From positions 61,638 through 125,637 of the forward strand of contig JAUCBJ010007040.1 of NCBI GenBank assembly GCA_032718475.1: a DNA stretch of 64,000 nucleotides, written 5' to 3'. A program made the position numbers and the translations under genes. Origin of the DNA: Nemertoderma westbladi (taxonomy: Eukaryota > Xenacoelomorpha > Nemertodermatida > Nemertodermatidae). Of this stretch, positions 45,650-57,917 are shown one piece after another; the first letter of the stretch is position 1, and every line of letters starts with the position of its first letter. A model generated the notes under the pieces. It was not told the origin of the DNA. It saw only the letters and a list, made by a program, of their open reading frames with translations, and did not search any database.

Positions 45650-46895
45650 ACCTTGTTAAAAACTGCCATAAAATAACTATATTGAAATTGTCTGGGTCTA
45701 TTAACATTCCTGCAGATATCGCAAGTCCAAAATGCCCTTGAGTGTCTTACTCCAACCTGCCAAATTTAAAAATTTCGCACCAAAAATTGGAGTCATGTCA
45801 AACAACCTCTCAATGATCTGTCATCCAACTATCGCCACACAAGAAGATGACCAAAGTGATGGTATTATCACTGATACAGGGTCAGTTGTGATGATAAAGC
45901 TTTGTTCAGTACTTTTCCTACAGGTAGTATTCAGCATGAGCATAGTGATGACATACAAGATGAAGATGATACCCCAATCTTCATCACTCTCTCTACTTGG
46001 CTACCCCTAAAAGGCGAGTGTGCATATCTTTGCCTTATCAAACCCACATAATACAGGGCACTCAACCTCCAGATGTGAGACAGGAATCCGAGACATGAAA
46101 TTATATATTGTGTTGGCTACTTTATCACATGATGGACTTGTACAGGTTCGCCATTCCTAACCCCTTACTGCAACAAAGGAGCTCATTGTTGTCCCACATA
46201 TAGTTATAGGTGGACTTCTCAATGCTATACACTTTAGGTTAAATCACCCTTCCACCTCCCAGCTTCGACATTATCACATACTATTTTTCAGCACTGGACT
46301 TAGAACAGTCACTTGTTCAAATAGCACCTCATTGTCACCATTGTAATTCCTTAAATAAAGTGCCATGTTTTGCTGTTGACCAAACTACTGCCATTATAGT
46401 AATTATTACTGCCAGTAGTATAGGAACCTCGTTTGCAGCTGATATTCTTTGACAATCAAACAGTATATTTTAGTAGTATGAGAAGGATTTACTGCTTATA
46501 CTACTACATGTATCATACCTGATGAGAAAGGAGCGACATTACGTTATCGACAATAAGATTATGTTCAGGTTTAACACCACTTCAAGGCTCACACTGCAAC
46601 GTACGAGTTGACCCTGGTACTGGATTCAACTCACTGAAAGATGATCATGGTCTCTGTTATCTTAACCTTATAGTCGATGTTGGGTGTAAGAAGAACATAA
46701 ACAAGAAGACCATGCACTGCTAAGAGAGCAGTGCAGGAACTATGTTATGAGATTTTCAAGGAAGATCCCTCTGGAAATATAATCTCACCAACAATGTTGA
46801 TGTTGGTTAGGCCTACCTCTCGTCTCAATTCCAAACTGATATCCTCTGTCCTTTTATGCACGTGAGATGCTTTACCAACATGATCAGTAATCAAT
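45650..46895 (+). pseudogene. pol: Integrase remnant, U3 (longest version)
   Basis: Continuous from SINIPADIAS (about 45705) through the CHHC finger, SFAADI and VDPGTGFNSL to VGCKKNINKK, AVQEL, ISPTMLML and SAREM. No LINE and no large deletion, so it is the reference for the other units. Stops remain in every reading. Confidence 0.62.
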
Positions 46896-47337
46896 GTTCG
46901 TAACCCTATCCTTTCGGCCACCCAACTCTCCGTTAGCATGAATGCTGCTCCACTATCGACCAACATCAGTGTCGTGACCGATAGCCCGTCCTCTCCTATT
47001 ATTCTCACTGGTACTACAGCGAGTAGTACTGTCCTCTTCCTCCTTGCTCCCATCGTGCTCGTTGCCATGGTTTGGCCTCCAGTCTCATTTGTCTCGTCGT
47101 GTTTCATCGGTGGTTTCTGGCATTCATCCAGTGTCCTCCTACCGCGCATCGGTGACATAGTCCATTCTTATCAGCATAGGCTATCCGATCTTGTTTGAGT
47201 AACGCCTGCCAATGCTTACAGTCCATGGTCTTATGGGTTCTATCAATATGCAATTGACATTTGTATCCTGGATTGTAGCGTTCCTTGTATAGCCCTTCAC
47301 ATATCACGCGTAGATTCATATCTAGCGGTTTAGTGTT
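46896..47337 (-). pseudogene. gag: Gag-protease fragment, U3
   Basis: Same extent and lesion as U1. The downstream minus-strand frame continues to 46745 only because of a small indel at the junction. Confidence 0.75.
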
Positions 47338-48036
47338 GCATTCTGTGCTCAAAAAACACTGAACAACGAAATGTAAGCCGACTACTGATTCGAATTGACT
47401 CAGATAGATTGCTTACTAATATCCTACAGCGTTTGAATAAACCACCCGTTCCAAGGCAAAACTAATATTTCTGAAATGTTCTAAATGTTGCTGCTAATTA
47501 AGGCAAAAAGGTGATACCCCCATTTAAATATCACATGACTGAGTCAAGCTAAATTTGCTATATTGTAATCTAGATTTAGCGTAGTACTTTCAATATAATA
47601 TAGGACTAATTTTGTAATAAATATAAATTGAAATCTGACAGCCGAGTTCCGTTAATTATCGGCTATAAGCCGCTTTTATACAGGTCCCATTTCCAAATAA
47701 TATCATTTTGGCTTCTCCAAAACTGTAATACTTCCAATGAACCAACCGAAAGGGAGAGTCTGTCTATTATGGATGATCAAATAGCTAACCAGCCCAGCGT
47801 GTGATAGTGAATGATCCCCAAAATCGAAAGTCGCCTAGTGATAGAAATATATATAATCAGAATTGTTAGTCCCCCAAATAATCCCAATGAAATGTAGAAT
47901 CGAAGCACCTATTTTTACTGTCGATTCCCCTCCCAAAACTAGGAATGGTTGGAAATGGGCTGGGCTGTTCAATAATCTAATGCGGTAATACGACCTTTAA
48001 TCCAAAATGTACTAATTAAATCAAAAAAATCCTAGG
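47338..48036. other. Conserved unit sequence, U3
   Basis: Counterpart of 23735-24434. A one-base loss (gtcgcctag) breaks the short minus-strand frame present in the other units, which argues that frame is not a gene. Confidence 0.45.
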
Positions 48037-48702
48037 TGTTAGCGAATTCAATTCCGCTAACCACCCCATAAAGTTGGGAAAGTGGTGCCTTTAAGAAATA
48101 TTGGGGAGTATGAGGTTGATTACCAACCAACCTCGTATCACCCCCAATAAACGGGGACGACAAACCCCAAAGGGCCGTACACAATGGGGGTCAGAGGTTA
48201 CACCTCCGGGAGAGGGAAAGTAACAGTAGCAAAGGGGGAAACACTCCCAGAGAGGTGGGAAGCGAGAATTAGGTTACTAGCCAATGGGGGGCAAGCATCC
48301 GCTGAGTGATAGGGCCAATGTAGGGTGATTAGATATATATTACCGGTCGGTGCCCATAACATTCAGTAGTTTGCTCAGTCACATTATTGTTTGCAGAACG
48401 GTGACACTTTAAGACCGTCACCGCCGTCACCAATACACATTATCATTACCGGTATACTGTGATGTCATTACTCTGTCTATCTTATATACATATATCTTAT
48501 CAATAATACTGGAAGAACGCCGTCACCGCCGTCACCAATACACATTATCATTACCGGTATACTGTGATGTCATTACTCTGTCTATCTTATATACATATAT
48601 CTTATCAATAATACTGGAAGAACGACAAACTCTTTTCTTTCATTCGCACGGCATGGACGCGTATATAAACCAAACAGGTTGGGATCCTCTCATCCCGTCA
48701 CA
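48037..48702 (+). repeat. LTR, 666 bp, with internal 105-bp duplication (U3)
   Basis: TGTTAGCG to CCGTCACA. A segment from the gccgtcaccaatac word to ggaagaac occurs twice in tandem (about 48417-48521 and 48522-48626), accounting exactly for the 105 bp by which it exceeds the 561-bp LTRs. Confidence 0.85.
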
Positions 48703-48764
48703 GTCTTAAAGTCTAAGAACTGCCAAATTGTGACTGCCAGCCACCAGAGAAGAACAGAGTAAAG

Positions 48765-49103
48765 ATGAGTCAAGGGGGAGAAAGGACACCGCCGCGGACC
48801 ACGGACGACAACCTAACGATCCGCGAGGCCGCGGCGAGACGGTATCGACCCACGAGGCCGGATTCGTCGACTACAGACGATCCGGCAATCCAAGCGGAGG
48901 GGGGCCGTCTACAACGAGGACGAGAGGACGAGTCGACACGCGGCGGCGGTCGAGTTACCGATGTCGCCGGCCAGCCACAGGCCGAGGGCGATGGACGGCC
49001 CACCGGAACAGCGATGGTGGGGCCGCCGGTACGACGCCGAACACGGAGAGAAAGAGGGGACGTCGGCGACGAGGACGTCGGAGTCAGCGACTGGCTCCGA
49101 TGA
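48765..49103 (+). pseudogene. gag: Gag N-terminal fragment, early stop (U3)
   Basis: 112 codons from ATG 48765; cga to tga at 49101 ends it about 27 codons before the U2 version. Confidence 0.65.
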
Positions 49104-49228
49104 GTCTACAACGCGAAGAGGAGGCAACTGAAGGAAGACAAAGAAGGAGCTTTTATATTTCATCGACATATCAGCCTGCTGTGACGCGTACTTACTAGAC
49201 CCGGTTGGGATCCCTCGATCCCGTCACA

Positions 49229-50711
49229 CTTATCATATTTAGTATAACAGTAAATTGACCAGATTATTTGCATAGTTACTATTTGAATCAATCGGACACT
49301 AAATTACGAGACCCCCCCCCCCCCCCCCCCCCCCCAGCTCTCTCCCTGTGTTTAGCATTTTACTGGCCTTGCTATTTTAACTGTCCAACTATTCAATTAT
49401 TCTTTCCCTCCCTGACACTAAACCATTGATTACATATAAAAATTAATTTGGGTGATAAAATATTTATATTTGCAAAATTATCAAGGCCACATAACGCCGA
49501 TTTACACTTACACGCTAATTTAAAATTAACTTTCTAATAAGTTTACTCATTATACTTTATTTTTTTTACGTAGTTTACTTTAACACTTTTTGAAATTAGT
49601 TTCCTTTTATAATTAACTCGTTTTTTATATTTAAAACTAGAAAGCCAGCAAGCTGGCTGGAAGGAGCCCGGGGGAAGAATCCTATTTGCAAGACTATTAC
49701 AAATAAACCTTGTCGGTCAGCAGTAAGTAAACTAAACAATTGTCTAAATTATAAGGCGTGGGGCTAGCTGACTTTGTGTCTCGTCCCACATAATAAAAAT
49801 AGGAAACTTTGCTATGACAACACACCCGGTTCTTTTAAATTTGCGTGATTTGAGTTTTATGCTCGCACCACTATTTGTAAGAAATGTTAAAACTTATCTT
49901 ACAGTATGCCAATGTAGTAATGGTATTAAAATATAATTAAATTAATTTACACTATGCATATATCACATATTACACAATTTACACTAATGCTTCAGCTAAA
50001 AAATGATGCTAATCCTATGTAATAAAAACAATAAGAATACTATTTTTAAGAACTTTCTACATATATCCTATACAAAATAACCAGCCCAATGATTCGTGGA
50101 ATAATAATATAATCCTACTGCATTTGTATATTTTATTTTGTTTATTGACAACTCAACTATTTTCTGTCTAACCCTGAGAGCTGATAAAGGATGTGTAGAC
50201 TCAGCCAGCAGCCAGCAGCAGGAGGGGTGTAGTCAAGAAATTCTGCCTTGATGGAATTATATCTCATGCAGCCCTGCACTCAACCATTACCACACAGCTA
50301 GCTGCTGCAGCAGCTCAGGGAGGAGTTGTTACTTTACTATTGCTTTTAATTTCGCGACAAAATAATTTAAAAAAAAAACGAAATATATCGAATACCACAC
50401 ATAGAATCTATCTGATATTTTGTAACGCGATTATGAACCACCAAAGCAATTTACTTTTAAAATTTCAACAAAATCGCCAGGCAGGAAGTGCCTGAACCTT
50501 GATAATTATCAGTCAGTCAGTCAGTCAGTCAGTGTTATATATCCTGAGATTTTTACAGTAAGTATCCCGCAGATTTTTACAGTAAGTATCCCGCCTGTCG
50601 AGCGGGCTCCTAATTAAAATTTACAATTTGGAATTTCTGTACAATCTAAGTAGGTTAGGTTAGGTTAGTTAGCTAGGTTAGTCTCTTTTAATGAACATTC
50701 TCAACTCACTC
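49229..50711. other. AT-rich non-coding region, U3
   Basis: Counterpart of 25521-27099, with a poly-C run at 49313-49336, (cagt)n near 50511-50532 and a ggtta repeat near 50653. It has a single copy of the stretch that is duplicated in U1. Confidence 0.5.
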
Positions 50712-51800
50712 TCAGCTCACTCTCCACACTATTGCTGATGAAAGTCGATGAAACTGATCCTGATTCCAATCTGTCAATGGTCTAAGATCACTAGATGACG
50801 ATGGTCCCGCCATGTATAGGCTCAACTGACGACTCATTTCAAATTTCTTTGAAGTAGACGGTAGAAGATAGGAAGTCGTTGTGGATAGATTTATGTGCCC
50901 TAGGTATCTGTGAACTGTGTGTGCTGTGTCTGTTAACCTCTGTGCTAGGTTAACTGGTTGGCCACAATCTACCAATGCTTGGGGTGCCGTTTTACGACAG
51001 CAAATAGGGGTAAGCTTCTTTCCTCCTTGTATCCCAGCTTTCGTTATTAGAATCGTAAACATTTTAGCGAATTGATGCTTTCCTACTGGTTGCTCACAGA
51101 ACCATTTCTCACTTGGCTTGGTGTTATGCTTTGGACATATGAAGTATGGCTGCAAACCATCTACCTTTCCATCGGGGAAACGTTTCATTATGTAGAAGTC
51201 ATGAAGTGTAACTGCACACAGACTTCGATCCGCTTTGTACTCATAAGCACTTGGTGAAAATTCCCTGGGGGCCGAATCGTCGTGTCACATCTTTGTACTA
51301 CATTCCTTTAGTTTTAGGTAGTATATAAGCCCTCTTCAGTGTTATAGTGCTTTGTTATGTCGCCCACAAGTATTTTTCTCATCTCCTCGTCTGGACGAGC
51401 TCCAAAATCTGTTGTAAGTACTATATACAACATTTCGAGTAGCATTTTTGGATTCTCCATTCCAAGAAGCCCCTTTTCCCTCATAGCCTTGAAATCGCCT
51501 TCCTCCATTGGGTTACTGGCTCTTTCAAGATTGCCTTTACCAGCACTTTTCGTTTCTGCTAATTTAGTTTTTAGGATGTCTCTACTAAGACGAAACTCAG
51601 GGAGTTCTAGCGCATTTCCTAACCCTAGCTCTTTCAATATGGGAAGGACTCCCTAAAAACGACGACCTTGTGCAACTTTTTCACCAGTTTTTTTCTTATA
51701 CTTACGGATAAATCCGTTGAAATGTTTTGCTAATTCCCCTCTTTTCGATTCCTCGCTCACTTCTTTGATTGTTTCACTGACATTGTTTATGTCGAGTTAT
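50712..51800 (-). pseudogene. Crypton-like tyrosine recombinase, uninterrupted copy
   Basis: Same three parts as at 27100-28690 but without the LINE fragment, so the middle reads through SPSAYEYKADRSL and LHDFYIMKRFPDG into the catalytic end (51260-50712). CRKTAPQALV and HRYLGHINLSTTTSYL mark the Arg and the His/LGH/Tyr region. Two or more stops (after EEGLYTT and before GVLPILKELG) keep it a pseudogene. It straddles the U3-U4 boundary chosen here. Confidence 0.75.
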
Positions 51801-52818
51801 TTTTGAAATGCTGCGACAGAACACAGAAACAGTGGTGGAATCAGTGGTATGGACGTTTCTGTTCGTTAATCTGTAGCTACTCGTCATCGGTTTTGTCGTT
51901 TTGCAATAATTGAAGAGATGACTCATCCCTGAATCGTTAAGCTGGTGGTATAGTTTCATCATTTCCCAATGTGGAATCCATTGAAATAAATTGATCATTG
52001 GCATTGAAGAGATTTTCTAAACACACCAGATCAACTAAATCTAAGTCATCCATGCCTAATCGGTTATACTGGTTTGCAATACAATAGATCACAGCAAAAA
52101 TGTTTAGGTAAACAGAATGTGAAACCAACGCACCGTTCTGCCATTACTCGCACCTACTATAGGCCTACTGTAGTTGACCTACCAATTTTTTGCTCTAAAT
52201 CATAATTGCCAAACCTCAAAATAAGTGCAGAAGTGTACCTACTGTGGTACGTTACCGGTAAGATGCATACCGTTATGTTGCACAAACCAAATTCGTCAAA
52301 GAGAAAGTGAAATCAAAATGCGTAGGTACCAGACTGCCGGTATGTTGCTCTAAGCTAAAATGGTCAAACAGAAAGTAAACACCATAAATAAAAAGCAGAA
52401 GGTACCGTAGGGCCTACAGTTTGCAGTTTGCAACCAGTGTAGGTTATCAATTATTACACTTCGGCCTACACCCCTTGGAAAAGTAACTATTTAAAATCCT
52501 CAGCCTTTGGCCTCGGATTTTAAACACTTAATTTTCCGCGGGCTTCGGCCTCAGCAACAGCAGTTGGTTTGCGGAAAAATAAAATCACAAAATACCGGGC
52601 AAAAATAACAACCCTATAGACCAACATTAGTTCAGTGTTATTTTTTCCAGGATTTGTTTTGTAACAACATATTATATTACCAATACAATATAAAGTTGAC
52701 ATTATCTTGTTAACTTAAATAAGACTATTATCTAATCCATGGCATAGGTTTTGATGTTTTTGCAATTATGATTTGTGTATTTATATAATTTAATAAATTC
52801 CTCCATTCTGTGCTTCAG

Positions 52819-52941
52819 ATATTGATGAATGTTCTACCAATTCTGATAATTGCCACATTAATGCAAGCTGCATGAACAGTGATGGTAGTTTCTCCTGTGC
52901 ATGTAATTTGGGCTACACTGGCAATGGTGTTTCCTGCAGTG
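52819..52941 (+). CDS. Calcium-binding EGF exon, U4 exon a
   Basis: 123 bp, acceptor gtgcttcag, donor gtaagc, phase 1-1, six cysteines. Confidence 0.87.
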
Positions 52942-53095
52942 GTAAGCACATATCATCTTATATTAGCAATACAATATAAAGTTGACATTATCTTGTTAAC
53001 TTAAGACTATTATCCATGGCATATGACTTTGATGTTTCTGCAATTAGGATTTGTGAATTTAGAATTTAATAAATTCCCATTTTTTTGATCTTCAG

Positions 53096-53218
53096 ATATT
53101 GATGAATGTTCTACCAATACTGATAATTGCCACATTCATGCAAGCTGCTCGAACAATGATGGTAGTTTTACATGTGTATGTAATTCAGGCTATTCTGGAA
53201 CTGGTGTTTCCTGCAATG
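53096..53218 (+). CDS. Calcium-binding EGF exon, U4 exon b
   Basis: 123 bp, acceptor gatcttcag, donor gtaagc, phase 1-1. Confidence 0.87.
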
Positions 53219-53383
53219 GTAAGCAAATACAAGATAATATTACCAATACAAACAATACAAAACAAACTTCGACACCATCACCTTAAAATCCTATTATCCT
53301 GTCATATTGCTTTTAATTTAATTTTTTTGGAGTATTAATTTGCAAATTCATAATTTAGTAAATTACTAATTTTTGTACTTCAG

Positions 53384-53506
53384 ACATTGATGAATGTTCT
53401 ACCAATAGCGATAATTGCCATATTGATGCTAGCTGCACAAACAATGATGGTAATTTTACATGTGCATGCAATTCAGGCTATTCTGGAACTGGTGTTTCCT
53501 GCAATG
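53384..53506 (+). CDS. Calcium-binding EGF exon, U4 exon c
   Basis: 123 bp, acceptor gtacttcag, donor gtaagg, phase 1-1. It is the last EGF exon in the window; the gene's continuation is not seen in the following 10 kb. Confidence 0.87.
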
Positions 53507-53638
53507 GTAAGGAAATAACATAGATACTGTACATTGTTGGTAGGACCTAACATTTCCTTGACCTCTATATTTTACTGTTTACCTACCGGTACCGTGTTAC
53601 TGTACCCATTTTCCTTATGCTCTATTTGATATTATTAT

Positions 53639-54918
53639 GGTAGGTGCTTAAATGCACAACGAGCAACAATGACCAACAACGAGCAACAATGACCAACAAC
53701 GAGCAACAATAAGCAACAATGAGTAACAACAAGCAACAACGAGAACCAATGAGCAACAATGAGCAACAACTAGCACCAATGAGCGACACCGAGCAACAAC
53801 GAGCACCAATGAGCAACAACGAGCACCAATGAGCGACAACGAGCAACAACGATCACCAATGAGCAACAACGAGCAACAATGAGCAACAATGAGCAACAAC
53901 GAGCAACAGTGAGCAACAACGAGCAACAACACGAGCAACAACGAGCACCAATGAGCAATAAACGACAACAATAGGCAAAAATAATAAACTCGTTGTTGCT
54001 CATTGTTGCTCATTGTCGCTCAATGTTGCTCGTTGTTGCTCATTGTTGCTCGTTGTTGTACTTTATTATAGCTCGTTGTTGCTCATTGGTGCTCGTTTTT
54101 ACACATTGTTGCTCGTTGTTGTACATTATTATAGCTCGTTGTTGCTCGTTGTTGCTCATTGTTGCTCGTTGTTGCTCATTGGTGCTCGTTGTTGCGCGTT
54201 GATGCTCATTGTTGCTCGTTGTTGCTCATTGTTGCTCGTTGTTGCTCGTTGTTACTCATTGTTGCTCATTGTTGCTCGTTGTTGCTCATTATTGCTCGTT
54301 GTTGCTCATTGTTGCTCGTTGTTGTTCGTTGTTGTTCATTGTTGTTCGTTGTTGCTCATTGTTGTTCGTTGTTGTACTTTATTATTGCTCAATGTCACTC
54401 ATTGTTGCTCGTTGTTACTCATTGTTGCTCGTTGTTGCTCATTGGTGCTCGTTGTTGCGCGTTGATGCTCATTGTTGCTCGTTGTTGCTCATTGTTGCTC
54501 GTTGTTGCTCGTTGTTACTCATTGTTGCTCATTGTTTCTCGTTGTTGCTCATTATTGCTCGTTGTTGCTCATTGTTGCTCGTTGTTGTTCGTTGTTGTTC
54601 ATTGTTGTTCGTTGTTGCTCATTGTTGTTCGTTGTTGTACTTTATTATTGCTCAATGTTACTCATTGTTGCTCGTTGTTGCTCATTGTTGTTCGTTGTTG
54701 GTCGTTGTTGCTCATTGTTGTTCGTTGTTGGTCATTGTTGTTCGTTGTTGCTCATTGTTGTTCGTTGTTGTACTTTATTATTGCTCAATGTTACTCATTG
54801 TTGCTCGTTGTTGCTCATTGTTGCTCATTGTTGCTCATTGGTGCTCGTTGTTGGTCATTGTTGCTCATTGGTGCTCGTTGTTGGTCATTGTTGCTCGTTG
54901 TGCATTTTAGCACCTACC
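53639..54918. mobile_element. Foldback transposon, U4 copy (1280 bp)
   Basis: Flanked by tattattat at 53630-53638 and 54919-54927, with termini ggtaggtgc and gcacctacc. It is the longest copy: the right arm contains three gtactttattattgctcaatg blocks, so arm length varies by unequal exchange or slippage between units. Confidence 0.9.
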
Positions 54919-55229
54919 TATTATTATACCTTTACCTTGTCAGCTTGTTACATTGTCAAATGTATGGATGAATGTGTCAAATAATGGATTGGCCATAGGC
55001 TTACCTATTCCCTATCACATGCTTATCCCCTTTATCTGGTGTGGTGGCAATGTTGTGGATACGACCTCACAAAAGATTTCAACTGAAATTCACTAGAACC
55101 CCAACCCTACAAGCCTATACCAGTATATACTGACGGTGTCGGCAGTATTTAGTAACCATCATTATTTAGGTATGCCAGGGAGTTAACGAAACTGCTTCGG
55201 ATAAACCTTGTTAAAAACTGCCATAAAAT

Positions 55230-56152
55230 AAATATATTGAAATTGTCTGGGTCTATTAACATTCCTGCAGATATCGCAAGTCCAAAATGCCCTTGAGTGT
55301 CTTACTCCAACCTGCCAAATTTAAAAATTTCGCACCAAAAATTGGATTCATGTCAAACAACCTCTCAATGATCTGTCATCCAACTATCGACACACAAGAA
55401 GATGACCAAAGTGATGGTATTATCACTGATACAGGGTCAGTTGTGATGATAAAGCTTTGTTCAGTACTTTTCCTACAGGTAGTATTCAGCATGAGCATAG
55501 TGATGACATACAAGATGAAGATGATACCCCAATCTTCATCACTCTCTCTACTTGGCTACCCCTAAAAGGCGAGTGTGCATATCTTTGCCTTATCAAACCA
55601 TTGTAATTCCATAAATAAAGTGCCATGTTTTGCTGTTGACCAAACTACTGCCATTATAGTAATTATTACTGCCAGTAGTAGGAACCTCGTTTGCAGCTGA
55701 TATTCTTTGACAATCAAACAGTATATTTTAGTAGTATGAGAAGGATTTACTGCTTATACTACTACATGTATCATACCTGATTAGAAAGGAGCGACATTAC
55801 GTTATCGACAATAAGATTATGTTCAGGTTTAACACCACTTCAAGGCTCACACTGCAACGTACGAGTTGACCCTGGTACTGGATTCAACTCACTGAAAGAT
55901 GATCATGGTCTCTGTTATCATAACCTTATAGTCGATGTTGGGTGTAAGAAGAACATAAACAAGAAGACCATGCACTGCTAAGAGAGCAGTGCAGGAACTA
56001 TGTTATGAGATTTTCAAGGAAGATCCCTGTGGAAATATAATCTCACCAACAATGTTGATGTTGGTTAGGCCTACCTCTCGTCTCAATTCCAAACTGATAT
56101 CCTCTGTCCTTTCTGCACGTGAGATGCTTTACCAACATGATCAGTAATCAAT
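55230..56152 (+). pseudogene. pol: Integrase remnant, U4 (internally deleted)
   Basis: As U3, but about 300 bp are lost at 55598 (ccttatcaaacc joined to attgtaattcc), which removes the stretch leading up to the zinc finger. Confidence 0.58.
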
Positions 56153-56593
56153 GTTCGTAACCCTATCCTTTCGGCCACCCAACTCTCCGTTAGCATGAAT
56201 GCTGCTCCACTATCGACCAACATCAGTGTCGTGACTGATAGCCCGTCCTCTCCTATTATTCTCACTGGTACTACAGCGAGTAGTACTGTCCTCTTCCTCC
56301 TTGCTCCCATGTGCTCGTTGCCATGGTTTGGCCTCCAGTCTCATCTGTCTCGTCGTGTTTCATCGGTGGTTCCTGGCATTCATCCAGTGTCCTCCTACCG
56401 CGCATTGGTGACATAGTCCATTCTTATCAGCATAGGCTATCCGATCTTGTTTGAGTAACACCTGCCAATGCTTACAGTCCATGGTCTTATGGGTTCCATC
56501 TATATGCAATTGACATTTGTATCCTGGATTGTAGCGTTCCTTGTATAGCCCTTCACATATCACGCGTAGATTCATATCTAGCGGTTTAGTGTT
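56153..56593 (-). pseudogene. gag: Gag-protease fragment, U4
   Basis: As in U1-U3, with an additional one-base loss (cccatgtgctcg) that splits the frame between the knuckles and DSG. Confidence 0.75.
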
Positions 56594-57294
56594 GCGTTCT
56601 GTGCTCAAAAAACACTGAACAACGAAATGTAAGCCGACTACTGATTCGAATTGACTCAGATAGATTGCTTACTAATATCCTACAGTGTTTGAATAAACCA
56701 CCCGTTCCAAGGCAAAACTAATATTTCTGAAATGTTCTAAATGTTGCTGCTAATTAAGGCAAAAAGGTGATACCCACATTTAAATATCATATGACTGAGT
56801 CAAGCTAAATTTGCTATATAGTAATCTAGATTTAGCGTAGTACTTTCAATATAATATAGGACTAATTTTGTAATAAATATAAATTGAAATCTGACAGCCG
56901 AGTTCCATTAATTATCGGCTATAAGCCGCTTTTACGCAGGTCCAAATTCCAAATAATATAATTTTGGCTTCTCCAAAACTGTAATACTTCCAATGAACCA
57001 ACCGAAAGGGAGAGTCTGTCTATTATGGATGATCAAATAGCTAACCAGCCCAGCGTGTGATAGTGAATGATCCCCAAAATCGAAAGTCGGCCTAGTGATA
57101 GAAATATATATAATCAGAATTGTTAGTCCCCCAAATAATCCCAAATGAAATGTAGAATCGAAGCACCTATTTTTACTGTCGATTCCCCTCCCAAAACTAG
57201 GAATGGTTGGAAATGGGCTGGGCTGTTCAATAATCTAATGCGGTAATACGACCTTTAATCCAAAATGTACTAATTAAATCAAAAAAATCCTAGG
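56594..57294. other. Conserved unit sequence, U4
   Basis: Counterpart of 23735-24434; nothing recognised. Confidence 0.4.
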
Positions 57295-57855
57295 TGTTAG
57301 CGAATTCAATTCCGCTAACCACCCCATAAAGTTGGGAAAGCGGTGCCTTTAAGCAATATTGGGGAGTACGAGGTTGATTACCAACCAACCTCGTATCACC
57401 CCCAATAAACAGGGACGACAAACCCCAAAGGGCCGTACACAATGGGGGTCAGAGGTTACACCTCCGGGAGAGGGAAAGTAACAGTAGCAAAGGGGGAAAC
57501 ACTCCCAGAGAGATGGGAGGCGAGAATTAGGTTACTAGCCAATGGGGGGCAAGCATCCGCTGAGTGATAGGGCCAATGTAGGGTGATTAGATATATATTA
57601 CCGGTCGGTGCCCATAACATTCAGTAGTTTGCTCAGTCACATTATTGTTTGCAGAACGGTGACACTTTAAGACCGTCACCGCCATCACCAATACATATTA
57701 TCATTACCAGTATACTGTGATGTCATAACTCTGTCTATCTTATATACATATATCTTATCAATAATACTGGAAGAACGACAAACTCTTTTCTTTCATTCGC
57801 ACGGCGGGGACGCGTATATAAACCAAACAGGTTGGGATCCTCTGATCCCGTCACA
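57295..57855 (+). repeat. LTR, 561 bp (U4, 5' LTR of the long element)
   Basis: TGTTAGCG to CCGTCACA. TATATAAA is at 57815-57822; an AATAAA is at 57404-57409. The near-palindromic start and the tacgaggttg hairpin are conserved. Confidence 0.85.
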
Positions 57856-57917
57856 GTCTTAAAGTCTAAGAACTGCCAAATTGTGACTGCCAGCCACCAG
57901 AGAAGAACAGAGTAAAG

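Larger units (their letters stand above)
48037..49228 (+). mobile_element. Internally deleted LTR element, U3 (1192 bp)
   Basis: Same structure and deletion join as U1 and U2, ending in the 78-bp 3' LTR remnant at 49151-49228. Confidence 0.85.
42997..51513. repeat. Tandem segmental duplication unit U3 (left end lost)
   Basis: Starts at cctactgtagttgacc, which in U4 lies about 650 bp into the unit, so the recombinase N-terminal part is missing at the LTR junction. Otherwise complete. The full unit length inferred from U3 and U4 is about 9.2 kb. Confidence 0.87.

Noticed and set aside
18390-54984. Many long frames rich in Leu, Val, Cys and Ser (up to 270 codons) on both strands in the four foldback elements
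   Set aside because: They are open in several frames because the 10-bp unit lacks stop codons; they shift frame freely between copies and have no start context or domain.
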